DNA of 64,000 bases from CAWDMN01 sp963803155 (GTDB taxonomy: Bacteria > Acidobacteriota > Terriglobia > Versatilivoradales > Versatilivoraceae). The stretch lies in the NCBI GenBank assembly GCA_963803155.1, contig CAWDMN010000063.1, positions 62,001 to 126,000 of the forward strand, written 5' to 3'. Below, in pieces: positions 9,244-17,867 of the stretch. A program made the translations under genes and the position numbers. Position 1 is the first letter of the stretch. Each line of letters starts with the position of its first letter. The notes beneath the pieces are model-generated. The model saw only the letters and a program-made list of their open reading frames with translations, ran no database searches and was not told the origin of the DNA.

Positions 9244-10408
9244 GCCAATCCAATGGTACTCCGAACCATCAAGTTGAAAAATTGGGAATGCCGCGGGCAC
9301 TCCTGTTTACCTTACCCATGGTGCTACTGACGGCATTTTTATTGCTGGGGGGGGGGGAATCCCCCAAAGCCCTTTTCGTCTGGTGGCGATAGCAACGACA
9401 TTTCTGTTTTTGAACTTGCTCTTCTTTCTGATGATCAAAACCGGCAAGACGGATCGTTACCGTTCTCTTTTCTTTATCGTCATGTCGGTGTGCTTCGTCA
9501 TTACATTCATTTCAAGCCTGCTGGAAATGCGAGGTTCAATGTCGCTCAGCAAGGAAAATATGATGCAAGGCGAAACCCCATTTTGTCACCTGGTTATTCC
9601 GGTGACATTGATTCCAGCCGCGCTAACGAAGATCGTCATTTTCCCAGGGTCCCTTTTGAAGGGATTTGCTCCGATCCTCGGCATGTTTGTTATTTGGCTG
9701 GGAGCCTCATTGGCATTGGGGCGGGGCTGGTGCAGCTGGGTTTGTTTCTTCGGGGGAATGGATGAAGGATGTTCCCGGTTGCGGAAGAAGCCGCTGATTA
9801 AAAAAATCGATTCAAAATGGACCTACCTGCCCCATGCCGTATTATTAGGAATCGTCTTGACCTCCGCTATGGCTCTTTCTCCCATGTATTGTGAGTGGCT
9901 TTGTCCATTTAAGGCCGTCACTGAATTTGCAGCCGTAACCTCTTTCAAGATATTCGTGCAAACACTGATCTTCGTTTCACTTTTTCTAGCATTGGTCATC
10001 GTATTGCCAATTCTCACTCGCCGCCGCATTCAATGCGGGCTGTTTTGCCCGTTTGCTTCATTCCAATCGTTTACCAACAAGGCTAATATATTTGATGTCC
10101 GCATCGACAAGGAAAAATGTACGCAATGTGGGCACTGCATCCAAACATGCCCGACTTTTTCACTTGATGAGAAAAGTGTAGAAGCAGGGAAGACGCTGAT
10201 ATCCTGCGCCAAGTGCGGACATTGTGTGGATCACTGCCCTAAGAAGGCGGTTTCTTTTCACATCAAAGGGATTCCGGTTGTTCCGGCTTTTAATCAGGCG
10301 CGGCTCCTCTTCCTATATCCCGCTTTTCTTTTTGGCGCCACGTTGGGGAGCGGTTTTATCATTGGGGCGGTTGAACGCCTCTTGAAGTGGACAATAGGAT
10401 TGGCATAG
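9240..10408 (+). CDS. NapH/CcoG-like membrane polyferredoxin, frame broken at a poly-G tract
   Basis: The ATG at 9240 overlaps the previous stop (ATGA), but this frame ends at a TAG after about 50 residues. The long frame begins in another register (GTG 9383). Adding one G (or removing two) in the run of eleven G at 9347-9357 joins them into one protein of about 389 residues with an extra N-terminal membrane helix, so the intact gene should start at 9240. Visible motifs: RGWCSWVCFFGG, SPMYCEWLCPF, QCGLFCPF (Fer4_5/NapH type), then two 4Fe-4S ferredoxin clusters CTQCGHCIQTCP and CAKCGHCVDHCP near the C-terminus. About six membrane helices. Role: quinol or electron transfer across the membrane to a periplasmic partner. 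Truncation, phase variation or sequencing error cannot be told apart here. Confidence 0.8.
9347..9357 (+). other. G11 homopolymer tract inside coding sequence
   Basis: Eleven consecutive G lie within a predicted membrane helix codon series, exactly where the two halves of the polyferredoxin frame fall out of register. A length of 12 (or 9) would restore the frame. Such tracts are classic slipped-strand hotspots. Confidence 0.9.
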
Positions 10409-10481
10409 AAATTTCGTAAGTACTCAACCCCAGGGTGGCTACCACACGGACTGAAATTATCGATTCAAATGCGAGGTTGTC

Positions 10482-10943
10482 ATGACAAAGATCAAAAAGT
10501 TCTTGGGATATACCATGGCTTGGTTGAGCGTTCCAATCGTCTTGGCCACTTTTATCGGGATGAACTTCTGGGCTCAGCAGTTGGCGTCTGCCACTGGAGT
10601 GAAGGTTTCTCCCTGGTTTACAGGCGGGGAGGAAGCCAGAATCATATCTCACAATAAGTATCAGGTGGTCATTCATCGTCCTATCTTTGATGGTCTTTTC
10701 TGGGAAAAAAAAGAGGGGTTCGTCCAAATTAACTGGCGGCCAATTACAGATCTCCCCGAGAAAGTGATCGAAGAAGTCGATGTCACGGGGGATGGCCAAT
10801 CTGACTTTAAGATCGAATTGGATTCGGTGAGGCTACGGGCCAAGATGTTATCTCAAGTTCCCATGGTTGTGGGAGTGCAAGGAGTCTATCGTCTGAAAGA
10901 CTCAGTGGCTGTGCGGGTGCGGATTCGAAATTATGCTCATTGA
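10482..10943 (+). CDS. Membrane-anchored hypothetical protein
   Basis: 153 residues with GAGG 6 nt before the ATG. One N-terminal membrane helix (about 10-32, AWLSVPIVLATFIGMNFWA) is followed by a periplasmic domain containing HRPIFDGLFW and an EVDVTGDGQSDFKIEL segment, a calcium-loop-like DxTxDGxxDF string. It lies 70 nt downstream of the polyferredoxin in the same direction, so probably in the same unit. I do not recognise the family. Its position suggests an accessory of the redox pair upstream or of the ABC exporter downstream. Confidence 0.65.
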   Translation: MTKIKKFLGYTMAWLSVPIVLATFIGMNFWAQQLASATGVKVSPWFTGGEEARIISHNKYQVVIHRPIFDGLFWEKKEGFVQINWRPITDLPEKVIEEVDVTGDGQSDFKIELDSVRLRAKMLSQVPMVVGVQGVYRLKDSVAVRVRIRNYAH

Positions 10944-11093
10944 CGTTAAGATTATTAGAGTGTTGTCCCTTGCAGGTAAAAAAATCGGAATCTTGGGACA
11001 GGCTTTGCCCGTTGTGGATGAAGAGGCCGGTAGCTGCAGAAGTAGGCACGGCAGGAGGGGTGCCTGAGCTCCGCGATTAGGATTTCGAGCACG

Positions 11094-11258
11094 ATGACGA
11101 GCACGAACATGCAGACGAATCCGAAACGGTTGCTTCAGATGACGCTGATTTTTCTTTTGATCGGAGTAGCAACCTTTTTGGCTTGCTTGAGCCAATCAAG
11201 TCGATTATGGTGGCTTAGTTTTTTTGACATCTTTGATGGCCCCAGGAGGTTGGCATGA
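11094..11258 (+). CDS. Possible 54-residue single-span membrane protein
   Basis: The frame starts at ATG 11094 and encodes a basic N-terminus (QTNPKRLLQ), one strong membrane helix (MTLIFLLIGVATFLACL) and a WW-rich tail ending in GPRRLA. It fills the gap between the hypothetical protein and the first FtsX permease. The ribosome site is weak (AGGA about 12 nt upstream). A competing frame over the same bases is rich in His/Asp/Glu but opens after a stop. Low confidence. Confidence 0.35.
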   Translation: MTSTNMQTNPKRLLQMTLIFLLIGVATFLACLSQSSRLWWLSFFDIFDGPRRLA

Positions 11259-11294
11259 AGTCCCGTTGGCATTCCGTGAGATAGGAAAAAAGAT

Positions 11295-12449
11295 ATGTGG
11301 AAGTTTGTCCCTTTTGCTTTTAAAAATTCCCTTCGCAATAAACGGCGCACCTTCTTAACCATCGCAAGTATTAGCGTCTCGCTTTTTCTTTTGGGGATGC
11401 TCTTTGCTGTTTATCACGCCTTTTATTACAGTCCGGAAGCTCCCAGTGCCGCACTACGGCTGGTAGTTCGCAACCGGGTTTCGCTAACTTTTTCTCTGCC
11501 GGAATATTATGAAGAGAAAATCCGGAAGGTGGCGGGAGTCAAGGAAGTGAGTCCGGCTTCCTGGTTTGGCGGGATATATATAGACAATCGGCCAGAGCAT
11601 TTCTTTGCCCGGTTCTCCACTGATCCCGAAAAAATCTTCAAGGTGGCTACGGATTTCAAAGTGGACCCCGGGCAATTGAAAGCTTTCCAGAATGAACGGA
11701 CCGCCGCCGCGATTGGGAAAACCTTGGCGGAAAAGCAGAATTTTCGGATTGGGCAGAAAGTCACTTTGAAAGGAGACATTTACCCTGTCGACTTGGAATT
11801 GACTATTCGCGCCATTTTTGAAGGGGCGGAAGGGGCCAACGACAATGTCATGTATTTCCATCGGAAATATGTGGAAGAGGGTCTCTCTTCCACACGGAAA
11901 GGTTTTGTGGGAACGTTTGGAGTGCTCGCGGACTCGCCGGAAGCAGTTCCACGCATCGAGCGGGAAATTGACGAAATGTTCCGCAACTCAGACCGGCAGA
12001 CCAAAACAGAATCGGAACGGGCTTTCCAGCTGAGCTTTGTGTCGCTGATTGGGAATGTCAAACTTTTTCTGCTGAGCATCTGTTCCGCGGTGGTTTTTAC
12101 CATACTCTTGGTGTCGGCCAATACCATGGCTATGTCGGTCCGTGAGCGGATCAAAGAAGTCGGCGTGTTGAAAACTGTTGGTTTTACGAATGGCAAAATT
12201 CTTGCGATGATTGTGGCCGAGTCTGTAATCATTGCCATGGTGGGGGGATTAATTGGCTGTCTGCTGGCATTTCTGGCTTCTCTTGGTTTGAGAAATGTTC
12301 AGCTCCTATTCGGCGGATTTCAAATGCCTCCCGTGGTGTTGGTCATCAGCTTGGCTACATCGACAGCCATTGGCGTGCTTAGTTCCATTATTCCGGCAAT
12401 GAGCGCTTCTCGTGTTCCGATAACTGAGTCATTGCGGCATGTCGGCTAA
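11295..12449 (+). CDS. ABC exporter permease, FtsX/MacB family (first of two)
   Basis: 384 residues. A positively charged start (FKNSLRNKRRTFLT) leads into the first membrane helix (about 18-40). A large periplasmic MacB-type domain (about 45-245) follows, then three C-terminal helices of the FtsX domain (about 255-280, 305-330, 348-372) containing VRERIKEVGVLKTVGFTNGKI, the conserved coupling-helix region. Unlike full MacB there is no fused ATPase; that is supplied by 15287-15988. It forms an export system with the second permease, the HlyD-type adaptor and the ATPase in the order permease-permease-adaptor-ATPase. Cargo unknown. Confidence 0.85.
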   Translation: MWKFVPFAFKNSLRNKRRTFLTIASISVSLFLLGMLFAVYHAFYYSPEAPSAALRLVVRNRVSLTFSLPEYYEEKIRKVAGVKEVSPASWFGGIYIDNRPEHFFARFSTDPEKIFKVATDFKVDPGQLKAFQNERTAAAIGKTLAEKQNFRIGQKVTLKGDIYPVDLELTIRAIFEGAEGANDNVMYFHRKYVEEGLSSTRKGFVGTFGVLADSPEAVPRIEREIDEMFRNSDRQTKTESERAFQLSFVSLIGNVKLFLLSICSAVVFTILLVSANTMAMSVRERIKEVGVLKTVGFTNGKILAMIVAESVIIAMVGGLIGCLLAFLASLGLRNVQLLFGGFQMPPVVLVISLATSTAIGVLSSIIPAMSASRVPITESLRHVG

Positions 12450-12494
12450 AAGGATCGAAATTGAGTGGGGCTAAACATGTCAGCACAACAAGAG

Positions 12495-12602
12495 GATGAA
12501 AATGGGATGATGGAGGCGGCCTGCCCTCAGGCCGCCAGAGCCCGGTTGGCAAAGCCAGACGAGGTGAAGGCATCCCGCCTCCATCAAAACTATTTCCTTA
12601 GG
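12495..12602. repeat. Dispersed structured repeat, family A, copy 1
   Basis: About 108 bp, recurring at 26810-26917. It folds as an outer 12-bp stem (TGATGGAGGCGG with CCGCCTCCATCA), an inner GGCCTG/CAGGCC hairpin with a CCCT loop, and a small TGGC/GCCA hairpin: a cloverleaf-like shape. It lies between the two permease genes. The short frame across it (DENGMMEAACPQA) is shared by both copies, but the pairing suggests an RNA or DNA structure rather than protein. Confidence 0.7.
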
Positions 12603-12636
12603 AATGCACTTTTCTCTTTTGGAAAATCGATAAATC

Positions 12637-13803
12637 ATGGCGATACCAATTTCCTATAATTTGAGAAACCTTTGGGTAAGAAAAACCACCACGGTCATGA
12701 CGACTCTCGGGATAGCACTAACGGTGGCTGTGCTGCTCGGAATTCTCGCCATGGTGGGGGGATTGCGGGCAGCTTTCACGACTACGGGGAATCCTCTGCA
12801 CTTGATGGTTTTCCGCAAAAATTCTAATTCTGAATTGGTGAGTCAGATTGGGCGGGATGCCGTGTCCACCATTCAGTTCAAAAATGGGATTCAGAAGTTC
12901 CCGGATGGGCAGCCCATGGTGTCCGCGGAAATTGTGACGGTGATCAATATGGCCAGGCCTGGCAATCCGGAAGGAGCCAACCTGACGATTCGCGGCTTAT
13001 CGGAATCCGGAGTAAAGATGCGATCTGAAATCGGACTGGTGCAGGGGCGATGGTTCCAATCTGGACAACGAGAAGTAACTGTAGGAAAGGCCCTCGCCAA
13101 GAGGTACCCTGACCTTGCGCTGGGCAAATCGATTCGGTTTGGCCATGGGGACTGGACGATTATAGGGATTTTCGATGCGGGCAAATCTGCCTTCGAAAGT
13201 GAGATCTGGGCTGACTTGAATCAGATTGCCTCGGATTTCAATCGGAATGAAGTGCTTTCTTGCGTGCTGGTTCGGGCCTCGGACGCAGTGGCTTTACAAG
13301 CGCTGAAGAATGCCGTCTCGGCTGATCAACGTCTAAATCTCGAGGGGAAAACCGAAGTGGAGTACTACGAGCAACAGACCTCCACGGCCGCTCCGGTGCA
13401 ATTCCTGGGAATTTTCGTAGCTGTGATAATGGCCGTTGGCAGCAGTTTCGCCGCCATGAATACGATGTATGCCTCCGTCTCGCGGCGCTCTCGAGAAATT
13501 GGCACCTTGCGCGTTCTGGGGTTTTCCGGATCCAATATCCTGATTTCTTTCGTGCTGGAATCCCTTTTTCTTTCCTTGTTGGGAGGCTTGGTGGGTTTGT
13601 TCCTGGTGCTGCCGCTTAACGGATTGCAGGCCGGAATCGGGAATCTGGTAACTTTCAGCGAAACGAATTTCCAATTCAAAATTACTCCAGCCATTGCCAT
13701 TGTTGGAATTTTATTTGCTTCTATTATGGGAGTTTTAGGAGGATTTTTGCCGGCCCGTTCCGCGGCCCGCACGGATGTTCTTAATGCTTTGCGCGAATTA
13801 TGA
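12637..13803 (+). CDS. ABC exporter permease, FtsX/MacB family (second of two)
   Basis: 388 residues, same architecture as the first permease: N-terminal helix (about 20-42), periplasmic MacB-like domain (about 45-255) and three C-terminal helices with SRRSREIGTLRVLGFSGSNI in the coupling region. The end carries FLPARSAARTDVLNALREL, the usual FtsX tail. Two different permeases suggest a heterodimeric exporter. The end lies 46 nt before the start of the adaptor gene, so the genes are co-transcribed. The ribosome site before ATG 12637 is weak. Confidence 0.85.
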   Translation: MAIPISYNLRNLWVRKTTTVMTTLGIALTVAVLLGILAMVGGLRAAFTTTGNPLHLMVFRKNSNSELVSQIGRDAVSTIQFKNGIQKFPDGQPMVSAEIVTVINMARPGNPEGANLTIRGLSESGVKMRSEIGLVQGRWFQSGQREVTVGKALAKRYPDLALGKSIRFGHGDWTIIGIFDAGKSAFESEIWADLNQIASDFNRNEVLSCVLVRASDAVALQALKNAVSADQRLNLEGKTEVEYYEQQTSTAAPVQFLGIFVAVIMAVGSSFAAMNTMYASVSRRSREIGTLRVLGFSGSNILISFVLESLFLSLLGGLVGLFLVLPLNGLQAGIGNLVTFSETNFQFKITPAIAIVGILFASIMGVLGGFLPARSAARTDVLNALREL

Positions 13804-13849
13804 GGGTTTGATTATAATAAACCTTTACATCGCACATCGAAGGAAGAAT

Positions 13850-15235
13850 ATGTCATCAGAAAAATCTAATATGGATCAAGGTTTAAATAATCTTCGAATT
13901 AATCGCAGTCAACGTCGTCCCAGAAACCATGGATCAAAATGGGCGCAACGCTGGATTATCACGGGTGTGGGGATCCTGCTCCTATTGGGGAGTGCCGCCA
14001 TATTTTTTAAAACGACCAATAAGGCGACGGAAGTGGAGATTTTTCGCGTATCGGCCAATGCTGGCGATGGGGCCGGTGGGAGCAATGTGGTTTTAAATGC
14101 AGCTGGCTACATCGTGGCTCACCATAAGATCCAGTTGACCTCTAAAGTCAATGGGAAAGTTGCCTGGATTGGGGTCGAAAAAGGAGATAAGGTAAAAGCC
14201 GGACAGGTTCTGGTTCGCCTAGAGGATGCGGAGTACAAAGCACAAGTCGAACAGGCGAAGGGGAATCTGGTTTCCCTGGAAGCCCAGCTCAGAGAATTAG
14301 TCAATGGCTCCCGGCCCGAAGAAATTCGGCGGGCTGACGCGGACCTGGCTCAGGCTAAGGCCGATCTGGAAAATGCCCACATCAGTTACGATCGCGTGAA
14401 AAAATTGCATGCCGAAGGGGTCTATCCCAAACAGGATTTCGACAATGCGGAAGCCAGGCTGGAAGCGCAACAAGCCCGGGTAGCCTCGCTGACCCGGACT
14501 TTGGAGCTTTATAAAATCGGTCCGCGTCAGGAACAGATCGAGGCCATGCGAGGCCGCGTCAATCAAGCTCGCGGGGATTTGGCGCTTCGTGAGACTTATC
14601 TCGATGCCACCATCATCCGTGCCCCCGGGGATGGCACTATCCTGGAACGGGTCGTTGAAGTGGGAGAATTTGTCACCACCAGTTTCGTGGGTGAAAGAGG
14701 CGCCAAAGGGTATGTGGTTTCTCTGGCGGACCTCAACGATCTGCAGGTGGAATTGGATATCAGCCAGGACGATTTTGCCAAGCTAAACATGGGTGAGAAA
14801 GCCGTGGTTACCACCGATGCCTTTCCCGACCGAAAATATGAGGGGGAAATCGCGGAAATGTCGCCCGAGGCCAACCGTCAAAAGGCGACCGTTCAGGTAA
14901 AAGTGCAAATTCTCAAGCCAGATGCCTGGCTGCGCCCTGAAATGAATGCCCGTGCGGCGTTTCTGGCCAAGGTAGATCCGGCGGATAAAACTGGCCAAAA
15001 TGCCAAGGCGGCAATTTTGGTCCCTTCCAGCGCAGTTAGGGATCGGGACGGCAAGAAGAGCGTTTTTGTGATATTTGCGGGGAAAGCAGTTGAAAAAACC
15101 GTGAGAGTATCGAACACAACTAACAATGGAGTCGAAGTGGCCGACGGATTGATAGGCGGGGAAGAAATTGTGTTGAATCCCCCTTCATCTTTGAAGGATG
15201 GAGACCGTGTAGCGCCAAAGCCAAAACAGGGATGA
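13850..15235 (+). CDS. HlyD/MacA-type periplasmic adaptor
   Basis: 461 residues from ATG 13850, preferred over upstream in-frame starts because GAAGGAAG lies just before it. A cytoplasmic basic tail and one membrane helix (about 34-54) lead to a biotinyl-lipoyl-like half-motif (TSKVNGKVAWIGVEKGDKVKAG), a long coiled-coil hairpin with two matching repeats (EEIRRADADLAQAKADLENA, then ARLEAQQARVASLTRTLELY), the second lipoyl half (IIRAPGDGTILERVVEVGE), a beta-barrel and a membrane-proximal domain. It couples the FtsX permeases to an outer-membrane channel. No TolC-like gene is in the window. Confidence 0.9.
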   Translation: MSSEKSNMDQGLNNLRINRSQRRPRNHGSKWAQRWIITGVGILLLLGSAAIFFKTTNKATEVEIFRVSANAGDGAGGSNVVLNAAGYIVAHHKIQLTSKVNGKVAWIGVEKGDKVKAGQVLVRLEDAEYKAQVEQAKGNLVSLEAQLRELVNGSRPEEIRRADADLAQAKADLENAHISYDRVKKLHAEGVYPKQDFDNAEARLEAQQARVASLTRTLELYKIGPRQEQIEAMRGRVNQARGDLALRETYLDATIIRAPGDGTILERVVEVGEFVTTSFVGERGAKGYVVSLADLNDLQVELDISQDDFAKLNMGEKAVVTTDAFPDRKYEGEIAEMSPEANRQKATVQVKVQILKPDAWLRPEMNARAAFLAKVDPADKTGQNAKAAILVPSSAVRDRDGKKSVFVIFAGKAVEKTVRVSNTTNNGVEVADGLIGGEEIVLNPPSSLKDGDRVAPKPKQG

Positions 15236-15286
15236 GGTAATTCCAAATCATTGCCAGCTCTTGAAATCTCACTTAAGGATTTTTCC

Positions 15287-15988
15287 ATGGAAGACAACGT
15301 CATCATCGAAACCATCGATTTGAACAAGGAATATATTCGGGACGAATTTCATGTTGTCGCTCTCGACAACGCCACTATTCGAATCCAGCGAGGTGAATTT
15401 ATCGCGTTGATGGGGCCTTCCGGATCAGGGAAATCCACGCTGCTATATTTGTTGGCCGCCATTGATAGGCCTTCGCAAGGGCGAGTGCGGGTGTTGGGGG
15501 AAGACATACAGGACTTAAGTGACAAAGAGATTGCTCATTGGCGGAATGAACACATTGGTTTCGTATTTCAGACCTTCAATTTGATTCCGGTCTTGACGGC
15601 CCGTGAAAACGTAGAATTGCCGCTGCTTTTGACGAATCTTAGTAAGAAGGAACGGCTTGAGCACGCCGAGACGGCGCTGAACCTGGTGGGACTTGGCGAC
15701 CGGCTTTCCCACTATCCACGGCAACTCTCCGGCGGCCAGGAACAACGAGTCGCCATCGCCCGCGCTATTGTCACCGATCCTCAGATTATCCTGGCGGACG
15801 AACCGACGGGTGACTTGGATGCCCATTCAGCCCAGGAAGTATTGACGATTCTTTCCAAACTCAATAAAGAATTCGGGAAGACAGTCGTCATGGTTACTCA
15901 CGACCCGCATGCCGCCAAATTCGCCAACAAAATTCGCTATCTGGAGAAAGGGATGTTGCTCCCCGAAGGGGCTCTGCCCGAAGCCTGA
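15287..15988 (+). CDS. ABC exporter ATPase (MacB/LolD type)
   Basis: 233 residues from ATG 15287 (AAGGA upstream). Walker A GPSGSGKST (about 42-50), Q-loop FVFQTFNLIP, signature LSGGQEQR (the family usually has LSGGQQQR), Walker B IILADEPTGDLD and the switch His in VMVTHDPHAAKFA. It powers the two FtsX permeases encoded just upstream. The order permease, permease, adaptor, ATPase in one strand with gaps under about 190 nt supports one operon. The upstream Fe-S and thiol-membrane genes hint at metal or redox stress export, but the cargo is unknown. Confidence 0.9.
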   Translation: MEDNVIIETIDLNKEYIRDEFHVVALDNATIRIQRGEFIALMGPSGSGKSTLLYLLAAIDRPSQGRVRVLGEDIQDLSDKEIAHWRNEHIGFVFQTFNLIPVLTARENVELPLLLTNLSKKERLEHAETALNLVGLGDRLSHYPRQLSGGQEQRVAIARAIVTDPQIILADEPTGDLDAHSAQEVLTILSKLNKEFGKTVVMVTHDPHAAKFANKIRYLEKGMLLPEGALPEA

Positions 15989-16097
15989 CCTATCCGTTCG
16001 ATAAAGATCGAGAGTGCTGGAGGGACTATTGCGCCTTAGCTGGCGGAATCACTCCCGGCGCTTCGGTGAATCGGCTACCCGCATAAAATGTCCGGAA

Positions 16098-16496
16098 TTA
16101 TTTGCCTTGCTTCAAAAGGTCGCGAATTTCTCTGAGCAGGATGACATCTTCAGGCGGAGCGGGCGGTGGGGCGGGTATTTCCGCTTTCTTCTTATTTAAG
16201 GTGTTTATGGCCTTAACGAGCAGAAAGACGCAGAAGGCCACAATCAGGAAATCAAAAGTGGCTTGAAGGAAATTTCCATAATTTAAGGTGACAGGGGCCT
16301 CGGGTTTGCCTCCAATGGCCAGTTTTAGAGAGGTAAAATTTACCCCTCCGACGATCAGACCAATGGGCGGCATCAAGACATCAGCCACTATTGAAGAGAT
16401 AATTTTCCCAAATGCACCTCCAATAATGACGGCTACCGCCAAATCAATTACATTCCCACGCTCCACAAAGCTCCGAAATTCCTTAAGTAATGACAT
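16098..16496 (-). CDS. mscL: Large-conductance mechanosensitive channel MscL
   Basis: 132 residues, the normal MscL length. The first helix carries the conserved pattern FVERGNVIDLAVAVIIGGAFGKIISS; the second (about 72-95) is FLIVAFCVFLLVKAINTL. The C-terminus has the usual Pro-rich linker and amphipathic bundle helix (PEDVILLREIRDLLKQ). Ribosome site AAGGAG 8 nt upstream. It opens under membrane tension to release solutes in hypo-osmotic shock. It stands alone on the minus strand, convergent with the ABC operon. Confidence 0.97.
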   Translation of the reverse strand: MSLLKEFRSFVERGNVIDLAVAVIIGGAFGKIISSIVADVLMPPIGLIVGGVNFTSLKLAIGGKPEAPVTLNYGNFLQATFDFLIVAFCVFLLVKAINTLNKKKAEIPAPPPAPPEDVILLREIRDLLKQGK

Positions 16497-16702
16497 AAAG
16501 TGTCTCCTTATCCGCTGATTTCAAAAACCAATATGGTTCTTACTATCCGGAATTGAATATTGCCGATCTATCGCTGCATAGGACGCCTGAAAGCCTGGGA
16601 AGATTTGCGCGGACGCGCCATTCGATTGTGAAGATCCTCTTCTTTTGGATGATTGGGTCTTAAGGATTTTCCAACCAGGATACGGGAATCCAGCTTCAAT
16701 TC

Positions 16703-17098
16703 CTAATGGCCTCCGCGCGACCACTTCAGCCGCAGCGCTGACCAGTCTTGGTCTACGGAAATCATGCCCACTGTTTGCCATCCCAGAGTGTTGGCATAGC
16801 GGCGAATGCGATCTCGATTCAGGTCGGTCTTGATGTCAGAGGTCCCTTTGTGATAAGTAATCCAGAGGATCCCTCCAGCCTTGAGCTTAATGGACAGCTC
16901 TGGCAATGTTTCTTCCAGCTCTTTGGAATTTTTGACAAACAGCTGGATTATATCGGCCGGCTTGCCTTTCGGCTTTACAATTCTTACGTCCAGAGGGATT
17001 GTTCCCAGCGCGAAAGTATAATCGGGAGGCGGATTTAAAAATAATACACTCCGCCCGTTTTTGATTTGAAGTTTTTGGAGAAGGCTTTGGTCAGACAT
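16703..17098 (-). CDS. DUF3052-like protein
   Basis: 131 residues from ATG 17098 (GAGGA 7 nt upstream; a GTG at 17116 is possible). The sequence LLQKLQIKNGRSVLFLNPPPDY, then a DIIQLFVKNSKELEETLPEL segment and GGILWITYHKGTSDIKTDLNRD fits the DUF3052 family, a small Rossmann-like cytoplasmic fold of unknown biochemical role. It ends with WSALRLKW, also typical. Next to a DUF6526 membrane protein in the same orientation. Confidence 0.7.
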   Translation of the reverse strand: MSDQSLLQKLQIKNGRSVLFLNPPPDYTFALGTIPLDVRIVKPKGKPADIIQLFVKNSKELEETLPELSIKLKAGGILWITYHKGTSDIKTDLNRDRIRRYANTLGWQTVGMISVDQDWSALRLKWSRGGH

Positions 17099-17132
17099 TG
17101 GGCAATCCTCAAACACGGTAGGTGTCGGGCTT

Positions 17133-17535
17133 CTAACTCTTAATGGCTTTTTTGATTTGGTCTTCCGTTAATTTCTCCGCAATGCACGTTAGGCCAGGGG
17201 GGGAATTCATCGTCCACGGCGAACCACAATTCAATAATCTGCCGCAGCGTCAAGCTTGAATCCAGGAGGCTTCCGGTCAGAACAAAATGCCGGAGATTCT
17301 CTTCGGCTCTCATAGCCCGATCTTCTGCCTTTATAGAAAAAATTCGCGCCATGCAGGTGATCAGAATTACACAGAAGGTCAGCGCCAGGATCAACGATGC
17401 GCCATGGAGACATTTTTCATCTCCAAAGGATTTGACCAGATGGACAATTGCGCCACCCAAGGTAGCCAGTAACATAAGAAGGAGTACCATAAGGTACATT
17501 AGCATATATCTACAATGATTGGAATAATTCTGCAT
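17133..17535 (-). CDS. DUF6526 membrane protein, frameshifted near its C-terminus
   Basis: The start MQNYSNHCRYM and two membrane helices (about 11-33, 45-64), then AEDRAMRAEENLR and LTLRQIIELWFAVDDE, match DUF6526. The continuous frame ends at 17140 with an atypical tail. Removing one G from the run at 17197-17203 restores the family-like ending GLTCIAEKLTEDQIKKAIKS with a stop at 17133. So the gene is either slightly truncated by a real frameshift or affected by a homopolymer error. Membrane protein of unknown function, common in Acidobacteria. Coordinates give the repaired gene. Confidence 0.75.
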
Positions 17536-17626
17536 GGGAAAGCCCTCGGCAGGAGGGTCTGGAGTTTTTGACTGGCGGGAAGCGGCCGCATTCGCGCCAC
17601 CCCGGCCTTAACCTCGTCTTGGCCCT

Positions 17627-17666
17627 CCCCTTCCGCCAGGGTGGATTTAACAACCTTGTCCGAGGA
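17627..17666. repeat. Dispersed repeat, family B, copy 1
   Basis: A 40-bp core CCCCTTCCGCCAGG, two variable bases, then GGATTTAACAACCTTGTCCG recurs at 56065-56104 with about 36 of 40 identities. The surrounding 17536-17867 is gene-free, GC-rich then AT-rich, with nothing else recognised. Confidence 0.6.
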
Positions 17667-17867
17667 TGAGAATTTTGAACCGATATTTTATTTAAGATGG
17701 CTTAGTAGATTTAAGAAGTTTCATATCCGAAAATCATTCCAAACCCGGAGATGTTTCACTTCTCCATGAAGGGCTGGTTTGAGAACCTACCCTCAGCAAA
17801 GAATCAAGCTCCATCGACGGAGCGCGCCTGAATGCGCCTTGCCTCTAGGCGAGCGCACTTATTGGCT

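Noticed and set aside
10933..11067. 44-residue frame overlapping the hypothetical protein stop
   Set aside because: No ribosome site of its own, no motif, and a basic C-terminus typical of chance frames.
12465..12659. Small protein sharing DENGMMEAACPQA with 26696-26959
   Set aside because: The shared text comes from the family A repeat; the outside parts differ and base-pairing explains the conservation better than coding.
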